Source: Siphonodentalium dalli (taxonomy: Eukaryota > Mollusca > Scaphopoda > Gadilida > Siphonodentaliidae). From it: a DNA stretch of 64,000 nucleotides. Within the stretch, counting starts at the first letter, position 1; every line of letters begins with the position of its first letter. Under the pieces are notes generated by a model, which saw nothing but the letters and a program-made list of their open reading frames with translations, was not told where the DNA came from and did not search any database. Location: assembly GCA_032622095.1 (NCBI GenBank), contig CP136062.1, forward strand, positions 198,037,887 through 198,101,886, given 5' to 3'. A program made the position numbers and the translations under genes. Below, one piece after another: positions 1-11,690 of this stretch.

Positions 1-135
1 TGGGGTGGGTGTCTAAAATTTTATGAAAAAAAAATGCAAGAAAGGGTGGGTGGGTGTAAAAAAAATGGAAATGTAAAAAAACCACCCCCACGTCTCGCAA
101 CTTTTTTACGCCCCCCCCCCCCCCCCCTGAGTACA
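1..135 (-). repeat. Low-complexity dispersed repeat with G/C homopolymer, copy 1
   Basis: Read on the minus strand it runs from a long G tract through a short A-rich segment to T-rich sequence. The same order (GGAGTCAGG, long G run, GCG, A-rich, later a T run) recurs at 38803-38960 on the plus strand and 42050-42190 on the minus strand. No coding potential. The homopolymer length is probably unreliable in the assembly. Confidence 0.45.
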
Positions 136-218
136 ACACGTAATTATGTTTTAGATGGAAGAATTTAAATTGTTTCGATGCTAATTTCGAGCGATAAGGC
201 TGCGTTGATTGTAAACAA

Positions 219-279
219 ACGCTCTTTTACAACGACACTGCGGATACGAACGCTCTTTAACTATCAAACGCGATTAACC
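219..279 (+). repeat. Short dispersed repeat, copy 1
   Basis: About 60 bp (CGCTCTT... CGACACTGCGGATACG ... CGCTCTTTAACTATCAA) is repeated almost exactly at 49224-49286. The CGCTCTTTA core also recurs many times in the palindrome arms. The remainder of 280-692 shows nothing recognisable apart from two short direct repeats of TTATCCAATATGTTGC near 401 and 437. Confidence 0.6.
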
Positions 280-696
280 CAACAATGCCAAGGACGGTGG
301 CAGTTTACGGGTGAAGGAGTGTTCGCATGGGCTCGCGAATGGTCCCGTGTACTTAACAACAGGCTTGTATATTACCAATACGTATTTTCACTTCTAAGTG
401 GTTATCCAATATGTTGCTTTCGTCGTGGTATGTCTTATCCAATATGTTGCATTCGTCGTGGCGGCCATTTTTACAGCCATTTCATGGCCGCGATTATATT
501 TTTGTCTGTCCATGTCACTCTATTCACTCCCCTCTATTATATATAACACTCGGTTGGTGTTGACGCCAGAACTTGTAAAAATTGCAACCTAATTGGTCTA
601 CCAGTAGCTATCCAGTCTGTACGACATTCGTCGCTGCGTGCATGTACTTCATTCTACTGATACGCCAACTGATGCTGTGATGATGTACGACTTTAA

Positions 697-1088
697 CCCT
701 TTACCCAACAGAAGGGGCCTGTGCCAATGCATTCTCTTATATATGCGAGTCGACCATAGGTCGCCTCGCATATATAAGAGAATGCATTGGCTTAACACAT
801 TAAAAATTATAAAATTGTTAAAGAATGTAAGAAAAAATGGTAAAAAGTCTTTAAAAAAGATTTTTTTTAGGCCAATGCATTCTCTTATATATGCGAGGCG
901 ACCTATGGTCGACTCGCATATATAAGAGAATGCATTGGCACAGGGCATAACTGTAACTATCACAATGTGGTCAAGGAGCCGGTTCCAATGATATCCATAT
1001 TTGTATGGTTCTATTGAGACAGACCGAAGATATTTTAGGCTGTTGAAGCTTTATTTGGCCGGTTTTGGCCGGTTTGTTGGGTAAAGGG
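697..1088 (+). mobile_element. piggyBac-type MITE, family A, copy 1
   Basis: The 392 bp element begins CCCTTTACCCAACA and ends with its inverse TGTTGGGTAAAGGG. It is flanked on both sides by TTAA (693-696 and 1089-1092), the target duplication typical of piggyBac transposons. Inside, hairpin-forming blocks at 723-791 and 871-939 are inverse complements of each other, so 723-939 is one long palindrome with nested hairpins. No transposase is present, so it must be moved in trans. Further copies lie at 30590-31045 (inverted) and 49756-50149 (same orientation). Confidence 0.85.
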
Positions 1089-1092
1089 TTAA

Positions 1093-1733
1093 ATTGTATT
1101 CTTCTCACTCGTCTTTTTCGTTGTCTTTTCGTGCATCATATTTATCACTACAGTCAATGGGGAAATTGTATTATTAGGTGATATGTAGACAATATATACA
1201 TCGTGCATCTCAGTTTGCTGAGAAACAACATTCGTTCAGGCATGCGAGAACATACATCACCAACTGAGTCAATTGTCCGGGTTGTCGTTCAGCAAAAGTA
1301 CAATATAAAGGGCGTGTTATATTACAATATCGTTCATCGTTGTTAGTTTGTGTGTTTGGTATGGATATAATATAATAAAATGACGCCTGTATACGGATAA
1401 TTATGTATAGCAATTCAGTATAAAATTAAATATGAATCAATCAATTTATTTAGGAAAGAACCATTCGGCTCTTAGTTCCCGTTTTGCATAACGGAAATTG
1501 ACACAGTCAGTACTGTTTTTAGTTCACTTTCTCGCAGTCTCTTGTACTCACAGTCACTCACAGTCAGTAACCACTGCAATACAATGAACATAGCAAAAGA
1601 AGAAAACAATTGTATTCAGTCAACATAATTTGTTTAATACACAAATTAATGTTTGCATCACTTTTCATAAAATGATAATGGAGTCTATGTTCCGGTCTCA
1701 ATTCAATTACTTCAAAATGAAATAAAAATAATA
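1093..1733. other. No recognised feature
   Basis: AT-rich sequence without a convincing ORF or repeat. A short motif (AGTCACTCACAGTCA) is locally reiterated near 1548-1570. Confidence 0.3.
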
Positions 1734-1740
1734 TTACGGA

Positions 1741-1900
1741 ATCTTATCTTTCTCTTGAAAATAATCCCAATAGTAGTCCCCAGTTTCTTTCGAAATGGTG
1801 ACTTTTAAATTAACCTTTGATGCAAACTGCTCTGCCTTTAATTGCTGTATTACGATTCTGAGAATTCCTTCAGTACTGGGTTCACAATTTGGGTTATTAT
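1741..1900 (-). CDS. Possible terminal exon or coding relic, unidentified
   Basis: Minus-strand reading from about 1900 gives a protein-like stretch (NPNCEPSTEGILRIVIQQL, then a charged segment ending DYFQEKDKIP and a TAA stop). Its composition is balanced, unlike most chance ORFs here. The upstream part merges into a repeat that is duplicated at 3889-4431, while this coding-like part is unique to the first copy. I do not recognise the family. It could be a last exon of a host gene or a TE protein tail; no clear splice acceptor is visible. Confidence 0.25.
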
Positions 1901-2456
1901 TATAGATATCTCTCTTTAATAGCAGATTTAAATAATTCAAGGTATAATTTTCTTTTCCTGAAATGATTATGCATCTTTAACACATGTGATCGGTATTTTC
2001 GGTCAAAAATTATGCAAATCGGAAGAAAGTCGTAGCATAAATCGGAAATAAGGCAAATCCTCGAGTACGTGTGAATTCCATGATATTCGGTTAGTGTTGT
2101 TATCTTTTGCTGTGCGTTTTGGAATCAGGGAGCTAATTGTGTTCCAGAGTCGGGGAGCGAGTGCACCGTGGAATGCTAGAGGTGAAGGTAACTGAAGAAT
2201 GACATTTGCCTCATACATGTGGAATGTTATTAAAGGATGAAATCTTGTTTATTTGATTTGTACATCATATCAAAATAATTTAAACTGGTGAATTAATGGG
2301 GGACTGGATTTTTGTGAGTGGAAAATTTATTTAACTAGCTGCTGTAATTCTGGGTTTTTCCAGATAACATTTGGCTGTGTGATAGCCCTGTCGGATTTAT
2401 TTTAAAAAGTAAACACATGACCTATGATTTTTCTTGCAATTTCGTGATCAACAAAA
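1901..2456 (-). repeat. Direct repeat block, unit 1 (paired with 3889-4431)
   Basis: About 550 bp (from TATAGATATCTCTC to GCAATTTCGTGATCAAC) recurs in the same orientation at 3889-4431 with scattered substitutions. The two units enclose a LINE fragment at 2457-3888, so a roughly 2 kb direct duplication or an insertion into a tandem pair is implied. Confidence 0.8.
2003..2218 (-). pseudogene. Relic of a LINE reverse-transcriptase C-terminus (unit 1)
   Basis: A 71-codon minus-strand frame contains FHGALAPRLWNTISSLIPKR. This resembles the A-P-R-L-W-N-x-L/I motif found near the C-terminus of the reverse-transcriptase protein in CR1/Jockey-like LINEs. It is a fragment only: no palm motifs are found nearby. 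The duplicate at 3991-4206 differs at two residues. The family assignment is inferred from one motif and is weak. Confidence 0.35.
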
Positions 2457-3888
2457 ATCGTTGCATTCAACGAGAATAAAAACTCATATGACCGCTCTGG
2501 AAGGATATGGAGGTTGGGCAATCAAACTATTCAGGAAGTTACAGAATGTGCCCATCTTGGTTTAATTCAGGACAAGTTTGCGAAGCAGGTCAATTCCGCC
2601 TCGTCTGTGTCGACAAAAATGAGGAATAACTTTTTCAATATCATGGGTAACAAACTTATGAAATCCACTACATCCATCACCATGACAAATGTCCTCAAAA
2701 CTGTTGTTCTACCGAGAGCTCTTTACGGTGTCGAGGTGGTTCCTTTTGATCAAAGTTCCGCCATCACCGTTATGAACAAAGCCGCCAGAACATTGCCTCA
2801 AATACACACAATCCCTCCCAAAACGAGCGTCAACTAGGCTATCGCTAGGTCTTCTTGGATTTCTACCAATTGAATATCAACTGCATATCAAAAAACTTTG
2901 CTTCCTGGGACGTCTTATCCATCGACCGTTTGACCATCAATTACCATTACGACTGTTTCAACTGAAAGCACACCTGACAGACTATACAATCGCTCTAGTG
3001 GTTTTGTCCAGGAAATGTTCTCCATATTAGCCAACTACGATCTTTTGGATTATTTGAACGACTACCTGGACCATGGGGTCTTCCCAAAACTGTCAACGTG
3101 GATAACTCTTGTGAAGGCAGCTGTCAGGGGAACGTTCATTTCCTCGTGGCAGACCAAAGTTTCGTCCGATCCATCCTTGCGAATTCTGTGGAAAGTTCAC
3201 CCTAATCCCATATACAGTATGGAAACTTCTCCATGGAAAAGCTTAAATGTCGAAATATCTCGAAATCTTAGTACTGCTTCTCAACAGGACAACTTATGCC
3301 AACAATTTAGTGTGTCATCTCTGCAACGAAGTGTACTCGAACGAAATCGACCATGCCCTGTTCGTATGCTCTTCTCCATCCGCTCTCATCATCATCAAAT
3401 CTTTTTGGGAAGGGATTATCTCTCGTTTCGGCATCCCGAATATTTTTACCTTCGTCGTTAGCCAAAGATGACTTGGTAGCAACCCTCCTCGGAAGTTCTC
3501 TGGAAACCCCAACAGAACACATATCCCACTGCCTCAAGGAACTAGTACTATATTCTGCGAAGTTCCTGTACGTTCTCAGCACAATGATCAGGAATGGCGT
3601 ACAGCAACCCGTGTCACGTCCATTGTAATTATCTTCTCAACACCCACGCATGTTGCAGCGACTAACTTTCATATCTATTGGACAAATCGGATTTTCCTGC
3701 AACAAAAGCTGTAGTGAACATTCAAGTGCATATATGCTTCACTCTCGTGGTTTCCAACACCTCTCCATACTTGTACATAACGGCCCACCACACTGACCAG
3801 GGAAGCCCACTTTAATCCAACTGTAATTATATGTCATGTATATCGATCTCTCCTATACTTGGAGGTAATAAAGATATATCTCTATTAT
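2457..3888 (+). pseudogene. Truncated, frameshifted non-LTR retrotransposon (3' end)
   Basis: Plus-strand pieces in shifting frames form the C-terminal part of a LINE polyprotein. The first piece (2514-2837) has ECAHLGLIQD, ASSVSTKMRNNFF and VVLPRALYGVE, the post-thumb region that follows the reverse-transcriptase palm. The next readable stretch (about 2838-2960) gives LGLLGFLPIEY, then 3015-3461 follows. A zinc-knuckle-like CHLC-x8-H-x4-C lies at about 3300-3360, typical of LINE C-termini. The 3' end near 3860-3888 is an ATATCTCTATTATT-rich tail. There is no reverse-transcriptase active site and no upstream half, so it is a 5'-truncated dead copy. It sits exactly between the two direct-repeat units. 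Confidence 0.7.
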
Positions 3889-4431
3889 TATAGATATATC
3901 TCTTTAATAGCAGATTTAAATAATTCAAGGTATAATTTTCTTTTCCTGAAATGAGTATGCATCTTTAACACATGTGATCGGTATTTTCGGTCAAAAATTA
4001 TGCAAATCGGAAGAAAGTCGTAGCATAAATCGGAAATAAGGCAAATCCTCGAGAACGTGTGAATTCCATGATATTCGGTTAGTGTTGTTATCTTTTGCTG
4101 TGCGTTTTGGAATCAGGGAGCTAATTGTGTTCCAGAGTCGGGGAGCGAGTGCACCGTGAAATGCTAGAGGTGAAGGTAACTGAAGAATGACCTTTACCTC
4201 ATACATGTGGAACGTTATTAAAGGATGAAATCTTGTTTATTTGATTTGTACATCATATCAAAATAATTTAAACTGGTGAATTAATGGGGGACTGGATTTT
4301 TGTGAGTGGGCAATTTATTTAACTAGCTGCTGTAGTTCTGGGTTTTTCCAGATAAAATTTGGCTGTGTGATAGCCCTGTCGTACACATGGGGTTTATGAC
4401 CTATGATTTTTCTTGCAATTTCGTGATCAAC
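3889..4431 (-). repeat. Direct repeat block, unit 2 (paired with 1901-2456)
   Basis: Same sequence and orientation as 1901-2456, starting immediately after the 3' tail of the LINE fragment. It differs by scattered substitutions and by a short replacement near 4384-4398. Confidence 0.8.
3991..4206 (-). pseudogene. Relic of a LINE reverse-transcriptase C-terminus (unit 2)
   Basis: Duplicate of the 71-codon minus-strand fragment at 2003-2218, with the same APRLWN motif and two amino-acid differences at its N-terminal end (MYEVK versus MYEAN). Not functional on its own. Confidence 0.35.
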
Positions 4432-5428
4432 TGGTATCAATCCAGCTGGGTGAGCATCACTGGATGGCATGAAGGCTTAAATTCGGTGAATTTGGCTGAA
4501 ACGTTAACCCTGTCGTCTATGGGGAAGCCATTTAGTTCAGTGATTCCTTTTATCTCATCAGGCGCTGATTGTGCTGTATGGTGGATCTAAACTTCTGGCG
4601 TGGATCCTGTTTGACGTCAGCTCTTCAGATCGGGTATCTTGGTTCAACGAAACAAGACTTCTGCAATCAAGCTGGGATGACCTTCCCATTGCCGGACCAT
4701 ACATCTACTTCAGAATGGACAAGCGGTTAGTCATATAGTATATATCCATTCATATTAAGACGGCACTGAGGTGAACAATTACTCTAGTCTCACAGAAGTA
4801 TTAGTTCTCCACAACTGGACACTTGAAAGGATTGAGTCCAATGGTTTTCATGTATCGTAAGCTACACTCTTGAAACTCAAGTGTTATATATAACAGTTTT
4901 AACTTTTAGTGTACGAAATGCACCCAGCCAAGTTTAACACAATATAGAAGTTGGAAAATGAATTGTAACACTTTAATTATTAAGTGTTGGGTAACCAATT
5001 GAGGATGTTGGGTTAAACACTTAAAGGTGTTGGCGTAACACCTTTAAATGTCACTTTTGAATCTGTCCAACACCCCACAGGTGTCGAGCACTAAACTACT
5101 GGAATACACTTTCAAGTTTGATCAGGCCTACATGTTAGGAAGGTACGTTTTTGTTTTCATCTCTTCCACATGTCCTGAATGAGTCATGATTCTTGGTCAG
5201 GATGGAATCACCACCAATAAAACAGCATTGATCAATTTCTTTTCAAAACCAGGAAGTATCGTTTTTGGTGCCTTCGATAGTATCTTTATCCGCAAATCAA
5301 ACCACTACCTGCATTAGATATGTTCTCTAGCTTTTCGTCAATTAGATAAGTTTGAGGTTGTAGCTTCAATACTGGACATGACGCGTACATTGTGTTAAAA
5401 CGCGATACCCCTCTGTATAGAGCGTTGG
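4432..5428. other. No recognised gene; short inverted/direct motif cluster
   Basis: No supportable ORF. Around 4960-5060 the word AACACTTTAA and its inverse (TTAAAGGTGTTGG) recur several times, giving a small self-complementary patch of unknown origin. Confidence 0.3.
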
Positions 5429-5935
5429 ATGGGTATCAACCAACGTATACCCTCTCGTGATATTTTTAACGCGGCGGTGAAACGCATGCTCTCTGAAATA
5501 TACATACAGGAATGGACAGCAAGCATAGCGAATTCAAATAAGATGACCGTTTACATAATAATTAAGCCAGACTTTGGCACAGAGAAATATCTTTCACACA
5601 CCAACCATAATGTCGTTTCACGCCTGATGAAATTCCGTACTAGGAATCACCGACTTCCTATCGAGACAGGCTCCTGGGTTGGACAAGTTCACGAAGATAG
5701 AAAGTGTAAATTATGTAACAATGGCCTTGGGGACGAATATCACATTATTTTTGAAGTGCACCAAACTTACTGATCTCAGGAAAAAATACATTAAACCATA
5801 GTATTACACCGACCCAATGCATTGCTACTGAACAGCCTGTTCAAAACAAGCAATAAGAAAACCCTTAAGAACCTATATCGATATTCATCCGCGAAGCCCT
5901 CTTTCAGATATGAGCCCCTGAGGCATTAAACTAGA
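5429..5935 (+). pseudogene. C-terminal relic of a second LINE family
   Basis: The frame from 5429 gives MGINQRIPSRDIFNAAVKRM, then TRNHRLPIETGSW and CKLCNNGLGDEYHIIFE. This is the arrangement seen at the C-terminus of many LINE ORF2 proteins: an R-x-HRLPIETGRW-like block, then a CxLC...GDExHxxFxC zinc knuckle. The last cysteine is lost, with a stop two codons later. Downstream, 5768-5935 continues with LINE-like residues (DLRKKYI, SPLSDMSP) broken by stops. It differs from the fragments at 2-4 kb. The rest of the element is absent. Confidence 0.6.
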
Positions 5936-6469
5936 AGTCCCCACCCCATATAGACACAACACCTTGTATAAAAGCGACCGAAAGATCGCCCATGTAGGAA
6001 ATGTCCATGCATAATAGAATGACCTAAGGTATACTATATATGATTAACAATGTGTATGATTATTATCCAAAGCCCCATCCCCACCCAACCCAACCACACC
6101 CGATAACCCAAAAGAACTAATAAGACAATTATACTGAGAGAGATATACTCGGAACATGTCACATTCATTTATGTTGTTATCTTCGCGTATGTGCATAATT
6201 TAACTTATATGTTTAATTCCTTTTGTTCATGCTCATATATCTTGTCGATGAAAAGAGTAATAAAAAAATCTACGCCACTAGAAGTTTCAAGCTAATTACA
6301 CTAACTGCCGCGTCGATTCTGTTGTCAACGACGGGTTTGTTCGTAAATCGTATTGACTACAACACCGTGTGATAATTTGTACATGAATTATATTATTATT
6401 CTAATGTCTTTGAGTCTTTATTCAATTTTTGCGCGAGATATTTTATATTCAATGGAAATTTTGTTCCCA

Positions 6470-7600
6470 CTGAATTCTCAAGTTCCCGATGTCCGATCGT
6501 AATAAATTTGAGACTGAACTTGTAAACATTTGTCGCTAAAAATATTTATAGAAAACCCTTCAATTACTACAACATGTTTCCGACGTCCAATCGTAATAAA
6601 TTTGGTATCCACGAATTTGTAAAAGACTGAACTGTCAACATGCAAAAGGTTGCCGTTAAAATATTTATAGAAATCCGACAACAGACATTCAAACACAGCC
6701 AAACTTTCGACCAATATAGTTCTAGTTTGTGTTTATATCGATTAATATGAAAAGTCCCCGATGTTCAATCGTAATAAATTTCATACCCATGAATCGGCCA
6801 GAGACTGAACTTGCAACATGCAAAAATATGTCGCTATAAATATTTATAGAAAACCCACAAAAGTCACCTAAACGCAGCCCGTCATATAGTGCGCAATGAT
6901 AAACTCCGACAATAAACAGTCTTCCAAAATATCTCTATAGTGGGGTTATTTGGAGTTTATACCCCTCGAGATTATTTCAATTAGTACGTCATGTTCCCGA
7001 CGTCCAATGGTAATACATTTGGTATCGACGAATTGGTAAAAGACTGAACTTGCAACAAGCAAAGGGTTGCCGTTAAATTAGTTATAGAAATAACAAATAA
7101 ACGGTTGCCGTTAAAACTATTTGCAGAAATCCGACAATAGACATTCAAACACAGCCAAACTTCCGACCAATATATTTCTAGTTTGGGTTTATATCGATTA
7201 ATATGAAAAGTTCCCGATGTCCGATCGTAATAAATTTCATACCCATGAATCGGCCAGAGACTGAACTTGCAACATGTACAAATTTGTCCTAAAAATATTT
7301 ATAGAAAACTCACAAAAGTCACGTAAACTCAGCCCGTCATATAGTGCGCAATGATAAACTCCGACAATAAACTGTCTTCACATATCTCTATATATAGTGG
7401 GGTTATTTGGGTTTATACCCCTCGAGATTATTTCAATTAATACGTCAAGTTCCCAACGTCCAATCGTAATAAATTTGGTATCCACGAATTGGTAAAAGAT
7501 TTAACTTGCAACATGCAAAAGGTTGCCGTTAAAATTATTTATAGAATATGCATTCAAACACAGCCAACCTTTCTACCAATATATTTCTAGTTCCAGATGT
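6470..7600. repeat. Degenerate tandem array with two alternating monomers
   Basis: The landmark CGATCGTAATAAATTT (with variants) recurs near 6490, 6573, 6757, 6990, 7212 and 7453. Two monomer types alternate, giving a dimer of about 455 bp. Each monomer also carries ACTGAACTTGCAACATGCAA and ATTTATAGAAA. The block GACAATAGACATTCAAACAC follows at about 6675, 7128 and 7546. Short ORFs within it (for example 6478-6714 minus) are repeat translations and not genes. Confidence 0.75.
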
Positions 7601-8199
7601 CGTAAAGTTTACAACTGGTTTTGAGGAACAGGAAACATTGTGTCATTAATGATATAGCTACTATTATTATCTGCAGCATTAATAATACATATAGTTACAT
7701 ATTATTGTTAGCAGAACATATTTCATTTGTAGTCATGCACAGTGCTATACAATATATATAGGATGTTTTTCTGAACATTTCATCTACACAGGCATCCGAA
7801 ATTCGCATGTGTTTGAAAACTTTTGGGAACGCGAAACACAGTTACAATTAGTAGGCGGGGATATAGGCAAGCCACTAATTGGACTGTATATAGGTGGCGA
7901 TGGCAATACCCTAGCTCTAGCTATGACAGTACACAGCATATTGGTAGTGTACTGTCAACGCCGGAATCGACAAACTATGAGTACTATCAATAGCCGTATG
8001 GAATTAGACAACGGCGGCCGCCTAACAACCATATAAGAATAACTATGTGGTTAAACCGGTTTAAAGGCCAGTAGTCATCAGATTGTTGAAAGCCTGCACT
8101 GGACGACCTTTGGTGATAACTTTAATCATCCGACGGCGTTATAATAGTTCCACAAAAAACGAGTTGTTGAAATAATGTACAAAGAGACATTTCACAGAT
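7601..8199. other. No recognised feature
   Basis: The open frame at 7809-8036 has no recognisable motif and begins without good context, so I do not call it a gene. Confidence 0.3.
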
Positions 8200-9745
8200 G
8201 TCCAAATAAAATTTCTTGATCTTAAATTGTATCCGATATTCTTTGTGTTTTACGACGGTTGAATCTTTTGAAGGACCAGTGTCGACGTACGTGAAAAGAA
8301 GTCTCATCAATGACGTTGACGTGTCTTTGTATTTTACCGTGAATAGAAATGAGGTGCCAGTGTTACACTATACACCTTTACAGCTGGAAAATAAATGGAA
8401 GTCTGACAGAAAAGTCCAAATCGCACGTACATTCTCACGATCCTGCATAAAGAACACGTCCTATTGTTAGCAAAAGTCTTACTCATCCACAGAATATAAT
8501 GCTCGTATCAGACTATACAGGTCTTATTTGCCTTTCTGAATCTTCACATTTCTTATCGACATCGAATCTATGGGTACACCAATGCTTTAATACTAACGTG
8601 TTAACAGGAAGCAAACCACCACTATTCTATTGAAACAATTCCGTGTGAAAATAACGCATTATATAATTACACATTTTGTGTTCTCGGATCATTCTGCCAC
8701 ACAGGGGTCCGGAAACCTTTTTAAAAATAGTCACAGGTCGATTGCCGAGGAAATCACACGCAGTTTGAGGCAAATTTATCCAAAGGCACCTTTATTTTAA
8801 TTGGTAACAGCTCTATACACCTTCGTTAGACATTATTCTTCGAAATTAGCATGCATGAAATACGATACTTAAGGCGATATAAAGGTTTTAGAAAATCCAA
8901 ACGCATATTCAAACCCTGATAGATTTGACAACAGTGTCTAAAATGTCAATATCCTGCCAGTCGAATTCGATAAAATTATCGTCAAATAATACGCATTTCC
9001 CTGGATGAAGATATTGATATCAGATTTTGAATTTGGGATCGGATTTTATCAAAAAAGTTTTGATTTATCATATTTTGTGGATGTTAGTTTTAAAGAACAG
9101 AGTCTACTTAAGGATATAATCCTGTTAACAAAATCGGTAGTTTGAAAAAGATTTTGAAGCCATTTCCCCACACTTGATGTGAATTTCCCGAAAATCGACC
9201 CGGGCCCTTCTTGTAATACATAACAGAACAAATTAAAGTTCCCGGACTCCCTGTGTTCAGCCGCTTGTAAACAATCGGGCTCTCAACAAAGATTGACAGT
9301 AAAGTTTTTTTGAAAGGTCCCACGTTGGCGTGAGCGATTGGAGCAACGGTTCGACAATGGCCATGCTGTACATCTTTGTACTTGCTTTGAATAGAAGTGA
9401 TATGCCAGTGTGATGGTTGAAGCTTTAAGTCGACTTGCGTGCACAAAGAAGCACGAACATTTGTTGTGTCTTTTGTGATGACGGAAAAGTTTCAATCGGA
9501 GACACATACCCATTCTGTCGGGCACGATATTGTTACAACACAAATGTCTAATGCATCTTCTATACACTTATCAAACTATATATAATAGACCTTTAAATGC
9601 CTTTCTGACTCTGAAAATTTCTTTTCAGTCTTTACATCAACTTCCCATGCAGTTTAGCGTCTCGGCTCAAATCTATGGGTTGAAGCTTTTGAAAGGCCAT
9701 ACGTCGACATTTGTAATGGAAGCCCCGACTCGATAATGGCGAGTT
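8200..9745. repeat. Weak degenerate duplication (8200-8600 and 9350-9745)
   Basis: Shared words in the same order (GAATAGAAxTGAxxTGCCAGTGT, TGCCTTTCTGA, AAATCTATGGGT, GAAxxxTTTTGAAxGxCCA, GTCGAC) suggest an old direct duplication or two copies of one repeat. Identity is low and boundaries are uncertain. None of the overlapping short ORFs has a recognisable domain. Confidence 0.3.
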
Positions 9746-11690
9746 TATCTCTGCCACTATCAATACTGTTTGGGAGATTTCTTTGTGTATTGTTTTTGAA
9801 TTCGAACAATTTATATTCTGTCCGCGGGTAAGATATCTGGCACCAAACGCATGCAGATCCACAATAATGGTGAAAAACATCATATTCTTTGAACATACAT
9901 ACAATAAGCATCGTCTTTTCAATAAATAATATAGACTTTAACGACATCGAAGATAGAATAGCTTTTACCAGATTCAGAATCAGTAACCATTCACTTATAT
10001 ATAGAGAGAAGGAGCGACATCTTCAGCTCCAAGTAACATTAGAAGAGAGAAATTTAAGTGCGTGTTTTGTTGTGATGATTTCATACAAGATGAAGAACAT
10101 TTACTTATTTAGTATACACAACTACGAAGCGAACTTTTCGAATCGCTGATTGACAATTGTCCAGAATTGCGAAGCATTGACGACTAAAACTAAAAATTTA
10201 TTACTATAGTGGACAAAATAAATCCCATGCACTCTGTATATATAAGCCGATCAATATGCAGAATGATCCGTCGCTTCTGCGGTGCGCGTGATTGGTTAAC
10301 CATTATTATGATATATGATCCCGAGACTCCGTTTGCATGTTAGCGCATTTGCGTAATTTTGTGTTTTGTATATGTTGCAGTCAAACCAGTCATTTTGACC
10401 AAATGACTAAAACTTCTGACTGAATTTGAGTGCCAAATGCCTATTTAATATACATATATTAAGGATTAAGATATACATTTTTTATGAAATTATAGGTATT
10501 TAACATACAGTAATAGTCTAGGCAAATATGGACATAGGTGTCGCCTGGAGAGGGAATTTATGAGACCTACATTTTTGGTTAGCATGAACACTTAACTTTC
10601 GGAATCCGTATGTTGGCTTTGTCAGATAGGCGGACTTTTTTCGCACCGCGTGGGTTTATTGAGGCACCTGGTGATAAAATCGGTCATTTTTTAAATAAAG
10701 CCGACATATTTGACAGAGTATATTCACACCTTTTGAGAAGAGATATTCGTCCAATTTTGATACGTGTGAATGGGGCGATAACCAGAGTAAGGTAATACAT
10801 GTAACCATTGAAACTCGGAACGACAGTCATGACGTCATGTGACGTCAAATAAATTTTAGGGTGTACTGTTCTTATGATCATGGTCAAGAAGTGTGGGCAT
10901 ATTATGCATTATGGTATTCTACGCCTTAGCAGAAAGGCATCCGTCAAATGTTAGGCTTTCAACATTCGAAGCCATATACAGAAGTTGTCCGGCTACGTCA
11001 TTACGTAAATATGTGAATTGATGAACCATATATTGAGAAGTGGCTGGATGGGAAGATCACCAGATGTACATTTTGTTATCCACATTAGGTAACCAAATCT
11101 GGAAAAAAAAACGCAGATAGAGAGGACCTTCTGAAAGCTAGTATACGCATCGACCGCATACCTTTCTAGTGTATCACGCAAGATGACGCTCAGATCCCAT
11201 ATGTAGCATCTGAATTATACCATAAGCTACCATGAATGAAGCTCGCCAAGAATAAGGATAAGAATTCCCAGCTTTCGAGACAAACACGTGAGCTTGAAAC
11301 CGACATATGTGTTGTTTGAAACATTTCGATTAGTGTGACCCTTCTACCAAGAAGTGTATAAAACTGTGTTGGTGTGAGCGAGATAGATTAAATTAAATGT
11401 GGCGAAGAGACGGATGCTGGTCCAGATAATGTTGAATGTGGTAAATCAGAATAAGCTCAGGTACTGTTGTTTTGAATCTTAGAAGTCATAGCATCACTAT
11501 TCGGCGCACCCATATACGGTTACAAGAATGGATTTAGTGGAGAATGGATTTCGAAATGCCATATCGCGATTATTGTTGGTTTTCATCCTTCAGAAGGCGA
11601 CGACCTATGTTGGAACTAAAAGATGGCTTATGTGCCGTTTCGTCCAATCCATACATATTGATATTATGACAAAAAGTTGAAATTTGTATG
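9746..11690. other. No recognised feature
   Basis: AT-rich DNA without supportable genes. Several 60-96 codon frames on both strands overlap each other and have no motif. Confidence 0.3.
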
